Notes under the pieces: model-generated | Database searches by the model: none | Told to the model about the DNA's origin: nothing | What the model saw: only the letters and a program-made list of their open reading frames with translations | Assembly: GCA_015061815.1 (NCBI GenBank) | Contig: SUVW01000005.1 | Location: 62,001 to 126,000 of the forward strand | DNA from: Lentisphaerota bacterium | GTDB lineage: Bacteria; Verrucomicrobiota; Lentisphaeria; Victivallales; Victivallaceae | DNA: 64,000 nt | Direction: 5' to 3' | Program-made: the position numbers and the translations under genes | Part shown: piece by piece, positions 6,796 to 16,345 of the stretch | Layout of the letters: each line of letters starts with the position of its first letter | Numbering within the stretch: the stretch's first letter is position 1

Positions 6796-8457
6796 ATGAA
6801 AATTCACGAAATAAAACAATTTGATCATATCGTGATCGGAAGTGGTTTGGCCGGATTGACCGCAGCTTATCATCTGGCCAAAAGCGGCAGAAAGGTTGCC
6901 GTATTTACCAAAAGAGATATTGATGAATGCAACAGCCGGTTCGCGCAAGGCGGCGTCGCCTGCGTGGTTGATAAACTTGATTCCTTTGATGAGCATGTCG
7001 CCGATACTTTGACTGCCGGAGCCGGAATGTGCGACGAAAAAGCTGTCCGTTCTATTGTTGAGGCCGGCCCGGATGCAGTTCATGAAATAATCTCTCTCGG
7101 AGCCAAATTCACCACCCGGGGAGAGTTGGGACATCAGGATGATCCCGAATCATTCGACCTGGGCCGGGAAGGCGGTCATCATAAGCGGCGGGTGCTTCAT
7201 GCCGGAGATATCACCGGAGCTGAACTGGAAAGGGTCATGGTCGAAACCATCAGAAACAGTGACAACGTTTCTGTGTTTGAATATCATATCGCCATCGATC
7301 TTGTCGTAAGCAAGCGTTTGGGCTTATCCGGCAGCAACCGCTGTTTCGGATGTTACGTCCTGAATACTGTGACCGGGGAAATTTTTACCGCTTTGGCTGC
7401 CACTACCACCATTGCCTGCGGAGGAGCCGGAAAAGTTTATCTCTATACCAGCAATCCGGATGTCGCCTGCGGTTCCGGCGTGGCTATGGCTTACCGGGCC
7501 GGAGCAAAAATCGCCAATATGGAATTTATCCAGTTCCACCCGACCATCTTATATCACCCGACCATCCGTTCCTTTTTGATAAGTGAAGCTTTGCGGGGGG
7601 AGGGGGCCGTTTTGAAGTGCCGGGAAAAACGCGGCGGTGAACCGGTTGAGTTTATGCAGAAATACCATCCCATGCAGAGTCTTGCTCCCCGGGATGTGGT
7701 CGCCAGAGCTATAGATTCGGAAATGAAACGTACAGGAGAAGAGTGCGTCTATCTGGATATCCGGCATTTGAGTGAAGAAACTTTGAAACTCCGGTTCCCG
7801 AATATTTTTGCCCAGTGTCTTGAAGCCGGTATAAATATGGCATGCGATTTGATCCCGGTCGTTCCGGCTGCTCATTTTGTCTGCGGCGGTATAAAAACAG
7901 AAGTCAATGGCAGTTCCAGTATTCAGGGATTGTATGCTGTCGGTGAAGCTGGATGTACCGGACTGCATGGCGCAAACCGTCTGGCCAGCAACAGCTTGCT
8001 CGAAGCAATGGTCGTGCCGCGCGCAATGGCTGCGGATATTGAAGAGAAATTTGGTTCTCTCAAAAATATTTCTCCGGCTATCCATAAGGCGGTGAATTGG
8101 ACAACGGGAAATGCCACTGATTCTGATGAACAGATACTTATTTCTCACAACTGGGATGAGATCCGGCGCTTTATGTGGGATTATGTCGGTATTTACCGGA
8201 CCAATAAACGGCTGGAAAGGGCAAAAAACCGGATAAAGTTGATCCGCAAAGAGATAGAAAAATATTACTGGGATTTTATTGTGACCGCTGATTTGGTCGA
8301 ACTCCGCAATATTGCCACTGTTGCAGAGTTGATTATAGATTGTTCATTGAAGCGCAAAGAGAGCAGAGGATTGCATTACAATGCCGATTATCCTTTCCTT
8401 GATCCGGAACAGGAGTGTGTGGATACTGTCATTCAGCGCGATGTCAGGAGTATGTAA
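6796..8457 (+). CDS. nadB: L-aspartate oxidase
   Basis: Flavoprotein of 553 residues that oxidises aspartate to iminoaspartate, the first step of NAD biosynthesis. The N-terminal dinucleotide fold is visible as VIGSGLAGLTAAYHLA, followed by the substrate-loop segment SRFAQGGVA, HRRRVLHAGD (read here as HKRRVLHAGD), and the FAD-domain closing motif YAVGEAGCTGLHGANRLASN. Length and motif order match NadB rather than fumarate reductase FrdA/SdhA, which has a different histidine-flavin region. A GGGGGA Shine-Dalgarno sequence precedes the ATG. Its stop overlaps the pcnB start. Confidence 0.95.
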   Translation: MKIHEIKQFDHIVIGSGLAGLTAAYHLAKSGRKVAVFTKRDIDECNSRFAQGGVACVVDKLDSFDEHVADTLTAGAGMCDEKAVRSIVEAGPDAVHEIISLGAKFTTRGELGHQDDPESFDLGREGGHHKRRVLHAGDITGAELERVMVETIRNSDNVSVFEYHIAIDLVVSKRLGLSGSNRCFGCYVLNTVTGEIFTALAATTTIACGGAGKVYLYTSNPDVACGSGVAMAYRAGAKIANMEFIQFHPTILYHPTIRSFLISEALRGEGAVLKCREKRGGEPVEFMQKYHPMQSLAPRDVVARAIDSEMKRTGEECVYLDIRHLSEETLKLRFPNIFAQCLEAGINMACDLIPVVPAAHFVCGGIKTEVNGSSSIQGLYAVGEAGCTGLHGANRLASNSLLEAMVVPRAMAADIEEKFGSLKNISPAIHKAVNWTTGNATDSDEQILISHNWDEIRRFMWDYVGIYRTNKRLERAKNRIKLIRKEIEKYYWDFIVTADLVELRNIATVAELIIDCSLKRKESRGLHYNADYPFLDPEQECVDTVIQRDVRSM

Positions 8458-9761
8458 TGCTATACGATTTTATCATATCTTCCGGTGCATTTGAAGTTGT
8501 GTCTGCGCTTCAGAATGCCGGATTTGAAACTTATATTGTCGGAGGAGCGATCCGCGATCTGCTTTTGCAGAGCAAGCCAAAAGATTTTGATATATCCACT
8601 TCGGCAACTCCGGAAGAGATCCGTCAGGTGTTCGGCCGGCGCAAGGCGCGTATTATCGGGAAACGTTTCAGGTTGACTCATGTGATGATCGGCAAAGAGC
8701 TGTTTGAAGTAAGTACTTTCCGGCGAATGCCTCCGGCGCAATCTGAAAACAGCCGGGATGAAAAGTTCAGTTCCATGCCGGAAAATATGATTTTTTCCGA
8801 TAATTTTTATGGAACTTCCGAAGAGGATGCTTTCCGCAGGGATTTTACCGTAAACGCTCTTTTTTATGATCCGGTGAAAAAGGAATTGATCGACTATACC
8901 GGCATGGGAGTCAAGGATATCGAAGCCAGAGTGGTTCGGGCAATCGGTGATCCGGCTCTGCGTTTTGAAGAAGATCCGGTGCGGATGATCCGGGCCTTGA
9001 AACTGGTGGCACAATTTGATTTTTCACTGGATAGCTTCACCGAAAACGCACTTTTTGCCAAACTGCCGCTGCTTTGTCATGCTTCATCCGGCAGATTGTC
9101 TTTGGAATTGGAAAAAATCCTGAAATCATTTTATTCCGATCGTCATTTTGAAGTATTTTTTGATTACGGATTGTTGAACTATTTTTTACCGGAACTTTCC
9201 GCTGTATGGGGCCTGGAGGAGTGCAAACGGGCATTGGATTTGATCTATGAACGCAATTGCCGGGTTGAAAGCGGCATTTACCGTGACAGTATTTCTCTGG
9301 CTCTGGCGGCATTTGCTCTGCCGTTCGCTGTATCAGAAGCCGGTGATCCGGCGGTGGAATTTTGGGGAAACCGGGATGAAAATGTGACCAATATAATGCA
9401 TTTCTGGGTCAATAAAATATTTTCGCCGCAGATATTGATGGTAAAAGTCCGTGAGGCGGCTGTGCGTATAATGATGATGCAAAGTGTTCTGGAACATGCG
9501 GAGGCTGCAGATATTCCGCAGTTGATGCGTTACAAATCTTATGCACACGCCCGGGAATTGCTGATCATCCGGCACTTGGCCAATGGTGAAGATTGTTCGG
9601 AATTGGAAAAAAAGTTTCCTCCGGGGTGTGACAAAGGAGAATTCCGGCCGGGAAATGCCAAAGTACCGAAAAAGAAGCCGGGCAAAAGCAGATCCCGGGG
9701 ACGCGGATACCGGAAAAAGGGCAGACGCCCGGAGTTGCCGCCGGATTTTTCCGTAGAGTGA
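8457..9761 (+). CDS. pcnB: Poly(A) polymerase I / tRNA nucleotidyltransferase-family enzyme
   Basis: Class II nucleotidyltransferase of 434 residues. The catalytic region shows VGGAIRDLLL and the DFDI metal-binding acid pair at about residues 35-52, then VGRRF-like IGKRFRLTHV and EVSTFRR, the pattern of bacterial PcnB, which adds 3' poly(A) tails that promote RNA decay. The C-terminal tail is very basic (KKKPGKSRSRGRG), typical of PcnB and unlike CCA-adding enzymes; a CCA-adding role is still possible. The ATG at 8457 overlaps the nadB stop and has AGGAG upstream; the track start at 8415 lies inside nadB. Confidence 0.88.
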   Translation: MLYDFIISSGAFEVVSALQNAGFETYIVGGAIRDLLLQSKPKDFDISTSATPEEIRQVFGRRKARIIGKRFRLTHVMIGKELFEVSTFRRMPPAQSENSRDEKFSSMPENMIFSDNFYGTSEEDAFRRDFTVNALFYDPVKKELIDYTGMGVKDIEARVVRAIGDPALRFEEDPVRMIRALKLVAQFDFSLDSFTENALFAKLPLLCHASSGRLSLELEKILKSFYSDRHFEVFFDYGLLNYFLPELSAVWGLEECKRALDLIYERNCRVESGIYRDSISLALAAFALPFAVSEAGDPAVEFWGNRDENVTNIMHFWVNKIFSPQILMVKVREAAVRIMMMQSVLEHAEAADIPQLMRYKSYAHARELLIIRHLANGEDCSELEKKFPPGCDKGEFRPGNAKVPKKKPGKSRSRGRGYRKKGRRPELPPDFSVE

Positions 9762-9784
9762 AATACAGGCAATGACAGAGCCGG

Positions 9785-9813
9785 TTTCAAAAGTGTTCAA
9801 AAAACTTTTGAAA
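9785..9813 (+). terminator. Possible weak terminator after pcnB
   Basis: TTTCAAAAG / CTTTTGAAA 9-bp stem followed by AGCTTTT; AT-rich and therefore weak. Confidence 0.4.
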
Positions 9814-9870
9814 AGCTTTTACGATTGCCTCTGCAAAATATAGGATCAGGAACGGACGGGACGAAGGCAG

Positions 9871-11157
9871 ATGAAAAATTTTTTTGCTGCAGTAATATTT
9901 GTGTTAAGCGGGATTTTGCCGTTGTCAGGAGAAGTTTTGTACGATGCTTCCGGCCGTCCGGTCCGTTATGCCGGAATTTGCAACTCTTCCCCGGTAAAAG
10001 TCATTGACTGTACGCCAAGCCGGGATGAATTTCGGGGGATTTGGGTGGCTGTTGTGGAAAATATTGATTTCCCGAAGCATAAAAATGCCGCAGCTTTTCA
10101 GCAGAGCTTCCGTACAGTGGTGCGCAATATCCGCAATGCCGGTTTTACCGCGTTGATTTTTCAGATCCGGGCTAATTGCGATGCTTTTTATCCTTCTGCT
10201 TATGCTCCCTGGTCACGCTGGTTGTCGGGTAAGGAGGGAGTCGGTTTGGGGGGATTTGATCCGTTGCGTTTTATGGTGGATGAGTGTCACCGGGCCGGAT
10301 TGGAGTTTCACGCATGGTTCAATCCTTACCGGGTGGCCGGCAAAACGTCTGTGCCGGTGAAAAAATATCTTTCCTCGCTGGCTCCGGGGAATTTCGCCCG
10401 CCGTAATCCGGGGTGCGTTCTGGTGAAAAAGCATCCGGATGGCAATCAGCTTTTTCTTGATCCCGGAATGCCGCAGGTCGTGGAACATATAACGCAGGTG
10501 GTGCGGGAGGTTTTGGAAAAATATCCGGTGGATGCCATTCATTTTGATGATTATTTTTATCCTTATGAAAAACTTGACAAAGAGGATATACAGACATTCC
10601 GCCGTTTCAATCCGCAGAAGTTGAGTTTGGATAATTGGCGCAGAAGCAATACGGAAAAGTTGATCCTGCAGGTGAAATTGACCATTACCCGCCACAATAT
10701 CCTGCGTAAACGCAAGGTGCGTTTCGGGGTAAGCCCTTTTGGTATCTGGGGCAACCGTCAAAGTACTTCTGCCGGTTCTCTGACCAAGGGGAAAGAGAGT
10801 TTTTTTACCTTGTTCGCAGATACCCGGAAATGGGTGAAATTGCACTATGTTGACTACATTGTTCCCCAGATATATTGGCCGTTTGACCATGATGTGGCGG
10901 CGTATGCGGCGTTGACAGACTGGTGGTGTTCGGTGGTTCAGGGAACGAAGGTGAAATTATACATCGGTATCGGGGCGTATAATGGCGGCAAATGGCAGAT
11001 CGATGAATTGAAAAATCAGGTGCGTTACAACCGCATGCGGCGTCAGGTTTCCGGAGCGGCATTTTTTTCGTACCGGTCATTTTTCGGTAAAGAGCGTAAT
11101 CGTGGTGCGCTCCGGCTTTTGGAATTTTTCCGGCAGACGTTGCAGAAAGGACGATAA
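9871..11157 (+). CDS. Secreted GHL10/DUF187-type glycoside hydrolase
   Basis: Protein of 428 residues with a signal peptide (MKNFFAAVIFVLSGILPLSG) and a TIM-barrel of the UPF0748/YngK family. The family opening RGIWVAVVENIDFP, the FQIRANCDAFYPS strand, HAWFNPYRV near residue 150 and the acid-bearing AIHFDDYFYP near residue 225 are all visible. Members are exported carbohydrate-active or peptidoglycan-active enzymes; the substrate is not defined for most. The next gene follows after 5 bp, so the two are probably co-transcribed. Confidence 0.85.
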   Translation: MKNFFAAVIFVLSGILPLSGEVLYDASGRPVRYAGICNSSPVKVIDCTPSRDEFRGIWVAVVENIDFPKHKNAAAFQQSFRTVVRNIRNAGFTALIFQIRANCDAFYPSAYAPWSRWLSGKEGVGLGGFDPLRFMVDECHRAGLEFHAWFNPYRVAGKTSVPVKKYLSSLAPGNFARRNPGCVLVKKHPDGNQLFLDPGMPQVVEHITQVVREVLEKYPVDAIHFDDYFYPYEKLDKEDIQTFRRFNPQKLSLDNWRRSNTEKLILQVKLTITRHNILRKRKVRFGVSPFGIWGNRQSTSAGSLTKGKESFFTLFADTRKWVKLHYVDYIVPQIYWPFDHDVAAYAALTDWWCSVVQGTKVKLYIGIGAYNGGKWQIDELKNQVRYNRMRRQVSGAAFFSYRSFFGKERNRGALRLLEFFRQTLQKGR

Positions 11158-11162
11158 AAAAG

Positions 11163-12050
11163 ATGCTGGTTCAGTTTGACTGTTATAAGTGTATATTCAA
11201 TCAGATTGTGGAAATGGCGAAATCTTCTTCGGAGGATGACAGAGTCCGTCGCCGGATGCTGCGTGATTTTATCGGGCAGGTGGTGGCGCATGCAGATGAT
11301 TCAACCCCGCCGGAAATGGCTTCGCACTTTTATGATATTTATTGCCGGGAAACCGGAATCGAAGACCCTTTCGCGCAGATAAAGGAGAAATCCACGCAAC
11401 TGGCACGACAGCTGTATGATGAATTTGCCGGACTGGTTAAACAGGCAGATGATCCGTTGGCAATGGCTTTGCGGATCGTTATCGGCGGCAATGTGATCGA
11501 TTTCGGTGCGAATCCGGATTTTCAGCTTTCGCAAGCTGCCGATGCCATCCGGCAGACGATAGATCTGCCGGTGGATGAAACTATGTTGGAACTTTTACGG
11601 GCCAAAGCCGCTGCCGCCGGGACAGTGTTTTATATTCTGGATAATTGCGGCGAAGCGGTTTTAGACCGATTGCTGCTCGAATATTTGGGCGGACCGGATA
11701 AAGTCACTCTCGGCGTGAGGGGTAAACCGATCCTCAATGATATTACTCCGGCAGAATTGGCTGCTTCTGATTTGGCGGATTATCGGGTTATTGATACCGG
11801 TGACCGGGCTCCCGGAGTTTCTTTGCGCCACTCCAGGCCGGAATTTCTGCAAAAACTCTATGCAAGCGATCTGGTTATAGCCAAAGGGCAGGGTAATTTT
11901 GAATCTCTGGGAGATGTGCCGGGGTTGGAGAATTTATTCTTTTTGTTCCGGGTCAAGTGTCCGGTTATTGCGGCGCAGACCCGGGCGGAACCGGGGTCTT
12001 TGCAGATCCGCCGGGGAAAAGCGGCAGAAACGCTTGAAGAAAGCATGTAA
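11163..12050 (+). CDS. DUF89 family protein (damage-control phosphatase-like)
   Basis: Protein of 295 residues with the DUF89 pattern: an N-terminal cysteine pair (DCYKCIFNQ), a central LDNCGEAVLDRLLLE with the metal-binding Asp-Asn, then GVRGKPILNDIT and AKGQGNFESL near the C-terminus. DUF89 proteins are metal-dependent phosphatases that act on damaged or overflow phosphometabolites; the substrate here is unknown. AAAGG upstream supports the ATG. It lies between a GHL10 hydrolase and prc with no clear functional link to either. Confidence 0.85.
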   Translation: MLVQFDCYKCIFNQIVEMAKSSSEDDRVRRRMLRDFIGQVVAHADDSTPPEMASHFYDIYCRETGIEDPFAQIKEKSTQLARQLYDEFAGLVKQADDPLAMALRIVIGGNVIDFGANPDFQLSQAADAIRQTIDLPVDETMLELLRAKAAAAGTVFYILDNCGEAVLDRLLLEYLGGPDKVTLGVRGKPILNDITPAELAASDLADYRVIDTGDRAPGVSLRHSRPEFLQKLYASDLVIAKGQGNFESLGDVPGLENLFFLFRVKCPVIAAQTRAEPGSLQIRRGKAAETLEESM

Positions 12051-12110
12051 ATGATGTATATTTATCCGTGAATACGGAAAGATGACTTTTTTATAAAGGA
12101 GAGAGAAAAT

Positions 12111-14156
12111 ATGTCCGGCAAAGGATTTTTGAATGTAACATGTTGGTTGTTGATGTTTTGTGCTGCAACTTTGAATGGAGCGGATGCGGTAGTTGCAGAC
12201 AGCCGGTATACCCAGGGGGATTTCCGGCGAATAACGGCGATGACAGCTAAAATCCTTGATCAGAATCATTATTCGCAAGTAAAAATGACTCCGGAACTTT
12301 CCCGTAAAATATTTGATTTTTATTTTGATGCGCTGGATCCGATGCACATGTTTTTTACCGATGGTGAGATCAAACGTTTTACCATTTACCGGGATTCTCT
12401 GGGAAGTTCTCTCCAGTACGGGGAATATGAATTTGCTTTTCAGATTTATGACCTTTACCGCCGCCGTTATGCGGATTACCGGAAGTTTACCGGAGAGATG
12501 CTGGCGAAAAAGATCGATTTTACCATAGATGAAGAGTTGACGGCCGACCCCGGCAAGCAGCCGCGACCGGAAAACAAACAGGCAATGCATGAATTGTGGC
12601 GCAAGCATATCAAAAACGAATTGCTCACGATCCGTCTGCGTGAACGGGCTGAAGCTGATGAAAAAAGCAAATCCGGCGGCAAAAAAAGTGCGGGCAATGC
12701 CAAAGATCCGGCGAAAGTCATTTTGCAGCGGCAGCGGGATGTCAGCAACAATATCGAAAAACGCGACCGGATCGATATTTTGGGAATACTGCTGGATGCA
12801 ATGGCACGGGCATACGGAGCGCATTCGGATTATCAGGCTCCCAAGTTGAGTGAAGATTTTGAAATACACATGTCACTGTCCTTATCCGGTATCGGCGCAA
12901 CATTGACCAACGAAGACGGTTATGTGAAGATCGTGGAATTGGTTCCCGGCGGTCCGGCCGCTCAATCCGGTAAGTTGAAAGTCAACGACCGTATTGTATC
13001 GCTGACGCAGGAAAATGGTGAATTTATCGATCTTATTGATATGCCGGTAAGCAAAGCAGTGCAGTATATCCGGGGTGAAAAAGGGAGCAAGGTCACGTTG
13101 GATATCCTTTCCGGCAACTCTTCTGCGCCGGTGAAAGTGACGCTTATCCGCGACAAAGTGAATTTGACCGCCGGTGCTGCGAAAGGGGAGATCAAAGAGA
13201 GCAATGGGGCAAAAGTCGGAGTGATCACACTCCCCTCATTTTACATGGATTTTGAAGCAGTGATGCGTGGTGATGCCAATGCACGGCGGGCAAGCAGGGA
13301 TGTTTTGCAAATAATCGAAAAATTCAAAGCGCAGTCAGTGGACAGTATATTGCTTGATTTGCGCGGCAACGGAGGCGGCAGTTTACCGGATGCAGTTGCT
13401 TTGACCGGGTTGTTCTTATCCGGCGGAACGGTGGTTCAGGTAAGTACACTTGCTGGTGTGGAACTGGAAAAAGATCCATCGCCGGAAGTGGCGTATAACG
13501 GCCCTCTGGTGATCCTTACCAGTAAATTATCGGCATCATCGACGGAGATTTTGACCGGGGCACTGCGGGATACCAACCGGGCAGTGGTTGTCGGTGACAG
13601 CCGGACATTCGGCAAGGGGACGGTGTTGCGGGTGGAGTCGCTTGACCGTTACAACAGCTGGTTCCGCAAGCATTTACCGGCAGGTTCACTGACCTTTGAA
13701 ATAGCGATGTTTTTCCGGCCGGGCGGCAGTTCGGTTCAGCAGTTGGGGATATCACCGGATATTCAGCTGCCGTCATTGACCGAGGAGATGAAAGTCGGCG
13801 AAATATTCCTTGACAATCACTTGCCCTGGGATTCGATTGCGCCGGTGACCGGGAAGAAATGGGATACAGAGCTGGATAAAAAAATTGCGGTGTTGAAAAA
13901 GAAATCGGATGCCAGGATCGCGGCTGATCGTGATTATCAGGCATTTATCCGTCAGATAGAATTGTTCCGTTCGGTGCGTGACCGGAAAAGTATATCGCTG
14001 AATGAGAATAAGCGTTATGCTGAATACCGCCGGGAAAAAGAGATTTCCGAGGAGGCCGACCGGCTTTTTACCGAGGGAGACTCCGGAAAAAAGAACAACC
14101 GCGATGTAGTGCTTGAGGAAGCGGTGAATATCGCAGCCGACTTGAGCAGATTGTAA
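12111..14156 (+). CDS. prc: Tail-specific (C-terminal processing) protease, S41A family
   Basis: Periplasmic serine protease of 681 residues, close in length to E. coli Prc. It has a signal peptide, an N-terminal helical region, a PDZ domain around residues 250-330 (GIGATLTNEDG...LVPGGPAAQSG), and the S41 catalytic core. The nucleophile lies in LSASSTEIL near residue 473 and the catalytic lysine in FGKGTVL near residue 500, the correct spacing for a Ser-Lys dyad. LDLRGNGGGS precedes them. The C-terminal 150 residues match the Prc-type tail. It probably trims or degrades periplasmic proteins and controls peptidoglycan hydrolases. Confidence 0.93.
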   Translation: MSGKGFLNVTCWLLMFCAATLNGADAVVADSRYTQGDFRRITAMTAKILDQNHYSQVKMTPELSRKIFDFYFDALDPMHMFFTDGEIKRFTIYRDSLGSSLQYGEYEFAFQIYDLYRRRYADYRKFTGEMLAKKIDFTIDEELTADPGKQPRPENKQAMHELWRKHIKNELLTIRLRERAEADEKSKSGGKKSAGNAKDPAKVILQRQRDVSNNIEKRDRIDILGILLDAMARAYGAHSDYQAPKLSEDFEIHMSLSLSGIGATLTNEDGYVKIVELVPGGPAAQSGKLKVNDRIVSLTQENGEFIDLIDMPVSKAVQYIRGEKGSKVTLDILSGNSSAPVKVTLIRDKVNLTAGAAKGEIKESNGAKVGVITLPSFYMDFEAVMRGDANARRASRDVLQIIEKFKAQSVDSILLDLRGNGGGSLPDAVALTGLFLSGGTVVQVSTLAGVELEKDPSPEVAYNGPLVILTSKLSASSTEILTGALRDTNRAVVVGDSRTFGKGTVLRVESLDRYNSWFRKHLPAGSLTFEIAMFFRPGGSSVQQLGISPDIQLPSLTEEMKVGEIFLDNHLPWDSIAPVTGKKWDTELDKKIAVLKKKSDARIAADRDYQAFIRQIELFRSVRDRKSISLNENKRYAEYRREKEISEEADRLFTEGDSGKKNNRDVVLEEAVNIAADLSRL

Positions 14157-14267
14157 AACAGAAATTCCCGGAACAGCCGGGGATGAGAGGATATGCCCGG
14201 CGATGCCCGGCGGTGGATATCGGCCGGAAACTTGTAAAATTCCCGGCCGTGAAGAAGTGGCGGATCA

Positions 14268-15059
14268 TCAGGCCAGTCGGAGGATTCTGGCGGCATTGCC
14301 GCTGAAAATCATCTCCTTTTCAGTCTGCGGGATATCCAGTGCATTGATCGTTTCGATGGCAAAACGCATTTGCATCGGCCCTTGCAGCGGCACATCGGTA
14401 CCGAAGACGATATGTTCAGCTCCGGCCAGCGCATACATCTTTTCCATTACCCCCGGATAAACATACATCAGGAAATGGGCGGTGTCGATGAATACATTGT
14501 CCGGGCAGTCATCCATGATGCTTTCCAGCGAATCCATGTTGGGGAAATATGGATAATTACCGTTCTGAAAAATACCGGCCATGTGAGCCAGTACAAAGTT
14601 GGTATCCGGATGATGCCGAGCAATATCCACTACGGTTCCGGCCGGAGAGAACCCGGTGCCGGGCATACAGGAGACGTGAAAAAGCATCATCGGGGTCTGA
14701 TCGGCGATCGCTTCGACAGCGTTGCGGCAGCTTCTGGAATCCAGAGAGTAGCCGTGATAATCCGGATGGATCTTGACTCCTCTGAATTTGGAATTGCTTT
14801 TGAGAAGCTGCAGATCTTCAGCCGACTCCGGGAATACCGGATCGTACACCACATATCCCAACAGTTTTTCCGTCCGGCGCAGAACTGCATCCAATTCCGC
14901 ATTGCCTTCGCGGACATCGTACATGATGGCGCGGGAGGCGGAAAGACAAATTTTGTCCACTCCGGCCTGACGGCAGTATGATTCCAGAGTTCCGGCATCG
15001 GCCTGCCAGAACGGGGCAAAATTGATGTTGCCCAGATGGCCGTGTATGTCGATGATCAT
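14268..15059 (-). CDS. Amidohydrolase (metal-dependent TIM-barrel hydrolase)
   Basis: Protein of 263 residues of the amidohydrolase-2 type. The N-terminal IDIHGH gives the HxH metal ligands, GVKIHPDYHG carries the next His, and FVLAHMAG and VFGTDVPL supply the third His and catalytic Asp. The substrate cannot be inferred. It starts 2 bp after the M24 peptidase stop, with GAGG inside that gene as ribosome-binding site, so the two form one operon divergent from an AraC regulator that may control them. Confidence 0.82.
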   Translation of the reverse strand: MIIDIHGHLGNINFAPFWQADAGTLESYCRQAGVDKICLSASRAIMYDVREGNAELDAVLRRTEKLLGYVVYDPVFPESAEDLQLLKSNSKFRGVKIHPDYHGYSLDSRSCRNAVEAIADQTPMMLFHVSCMPGTGFSPAGTVVDIARHHPDTNFVLAHMAGIFQNGNYPYFPNMDSLESIMDDCPDNVFIDTAHFLMYVYPGVMEKMYALAGAEHIVFGTDVPLQGPMQMRFAIETINALDIPQTEKEMIFSGNAARILRLA

Positions 15060-15061
15060 GA

Positions 15062-16225
15062 TTACACCTCAAGGATATTGAGCTGCCGGCCGAAACTTGA
15101 GAGTTCTTCCGCCGGACCGTCGGCGCGTACGATCAATCCGTCTTCCCAGCGGAATCCCATATGGTTACGGTGCAGGAAAACATCTCCCATAAAGGTCATA
15201 TTTTCCTCAAGTACGTAATCGGAAGAGGTTTCCAGAAATGGGAATTCACATTCCATTTGTCCGCATCCGTGTGCCGGACCGTAGAGAATGGCATCGCCGT
15301 AGCCCTGATCGGCAATATAGCCATGAACTTTTCTGGCCACATCTCCGGCCTTGACTCCGGCCCGCATCAGATCGAAATCCATATTCAGGGCATCCAGACC
15401 GACCTGCATAAATTTGCGGATCTCATCCGGACACTTGCCAAGAACCACCGGCCGGCCGATACTGCTGCTGTACCCCTCAACTTTGGCACCGATGCTGAAG
15501 TGGATGATTTCGCCGGTTTGCACCTTTCGCAGAGAAGGACGGCTGATCGCCTGATCGGAATTGGGGCCGGAACAGCACCAGACCGGATATCCGGTGGCTT
15601 CAGCTCCATTGGCGAGCATGGCGGCGGTGGCGATGCCGCACAATTCAGCTTCGGTCATGCCGGGTTTGATATTTTCCAGAACAGCTTTGAAGCCGAGTTC
15701 AGAAATTTTCGCTGATTTACGCAGACATTCGAGTTCCAGCGGAGATTTTTTCATAAATACCGGGCGCAGGATCGCATCGGCATTGACAATATGTTCAATG
15801 CCGTTCAAAGCCTCCGCAATGTTGATCATAATGGAGTAGGGGAACATATGAAAACCGGTGATGCCGAGTTTTTTGACTTCAAACTTTTTCATGATCGTCT
15901 TCCAGTCCGGATGGGAGGAACCGGGGTAATCCGGCTGAGATGATTCCCGGAAATCCATTGTCTGGATGACGGTGGCAAGTTTGGAGCGTGACGAGGCGTA
16001 GGTGAGTGATTCCGGGCCGATGATCAGAGCTGCTTCTCCGCTTCTGGGGATCAGGACTCCGGCGGTTTCAAAGCTGGGCCAGTAATCAGAGAAGTAACGT
16101 ACTCCCGCCGGTTCTGATTCAGTGGAAAACACCAGAAATGCATCCAGATCCGTTCCCGCGAGAACTGCCTGTGCGCGCCGGATGCGGTCATTGAATTCTG
16201 CTTGAGTCAAAATTGATTCACTCAT
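15062..16225 (-). CDS. M24-family peptidase (Xaa-Pro aminopeptidase-like)
   Basis: Protein of 387 residues with the two-domain creatinase/aminopeptidase P fold: an N-terminal domain of about 150 residues and a C-terminal pita-bread domain. Visible segments include GMTEAELCGIATAAM, IHFSIGAKVEGYSS, GPAHGCGQME and FMGDVFLH. The metal ligands normally read D-D-H-E-E. The first Asp position is not clearly conserved, because the expected DxG is seen as SIGAKVEGY. Catalytic status is therefore uncertain: it could be a peptidase, a creatinase-like enzyme or a non-metal binding homologue. It is co-transcribed with the amidohydrolase. Confidence 0.78.
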   Translation of the reverse strand: MSESILTQAEFNDRIRRAQAVLAGTDLDAFLVFSTESEPAGVRYFSDYWPSFETAGVLIPRSGEAALIIGPESLTYASSRSKLATVIQTMDFRESSQPDYPGSSHPDWKTIMKKFEVKKLGITGFHMFPYSIMINIAEALNGIEHIVNADAILRPVFMKKSPLELECLRKSAKISELGFKAVLENIKPGMTEAELCGIATAAMLANGAEATGYPVWCCSGPNSDQAISRPSLRKVQTGEIIHFSIGAKVEGYSSSIGRPVVLGKCPDEIRKFMQVGLDALNMDFDLMRAGVKAGDVARKVHGYIADQGYGDAILYGPAHGCGQMECEFPFLETSSDYVLEENMTFMGDVFLHRNHMGFRWEDGLIVRADGPAEELSSFGRQLNILEV

Positions 16226-16270
16226 AATTTACCTCTCTTTTTGATTTGACGGGATTTCCCGTTTTTTTGA

Positions 16271-16299
16271 TTGACAAAATAAACAGCTTTGTGTATATT
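16271..16299 (+). promoter_or_regulatory. Promoter of the AraC-family regulator gene
   Basis: Perfect TTGACA, 17-bp spacer, TATATT, in the intergenic space divergent from the M24 gene. Confidence 0.75.
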
Positions 16300-16345
16300 A
16301 TACAACGCAAGAGCGCAGAAGTAAATGTAAAAAAGGTGCAAAAAG

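Noticed and set aside
14157-14267. GC-rich GCCCGGC repeats as a terminator between prc and the amidohydrolase gene
   Set aside because: Several short imperfect pairings are possible but none has a clean stem with a T-run.
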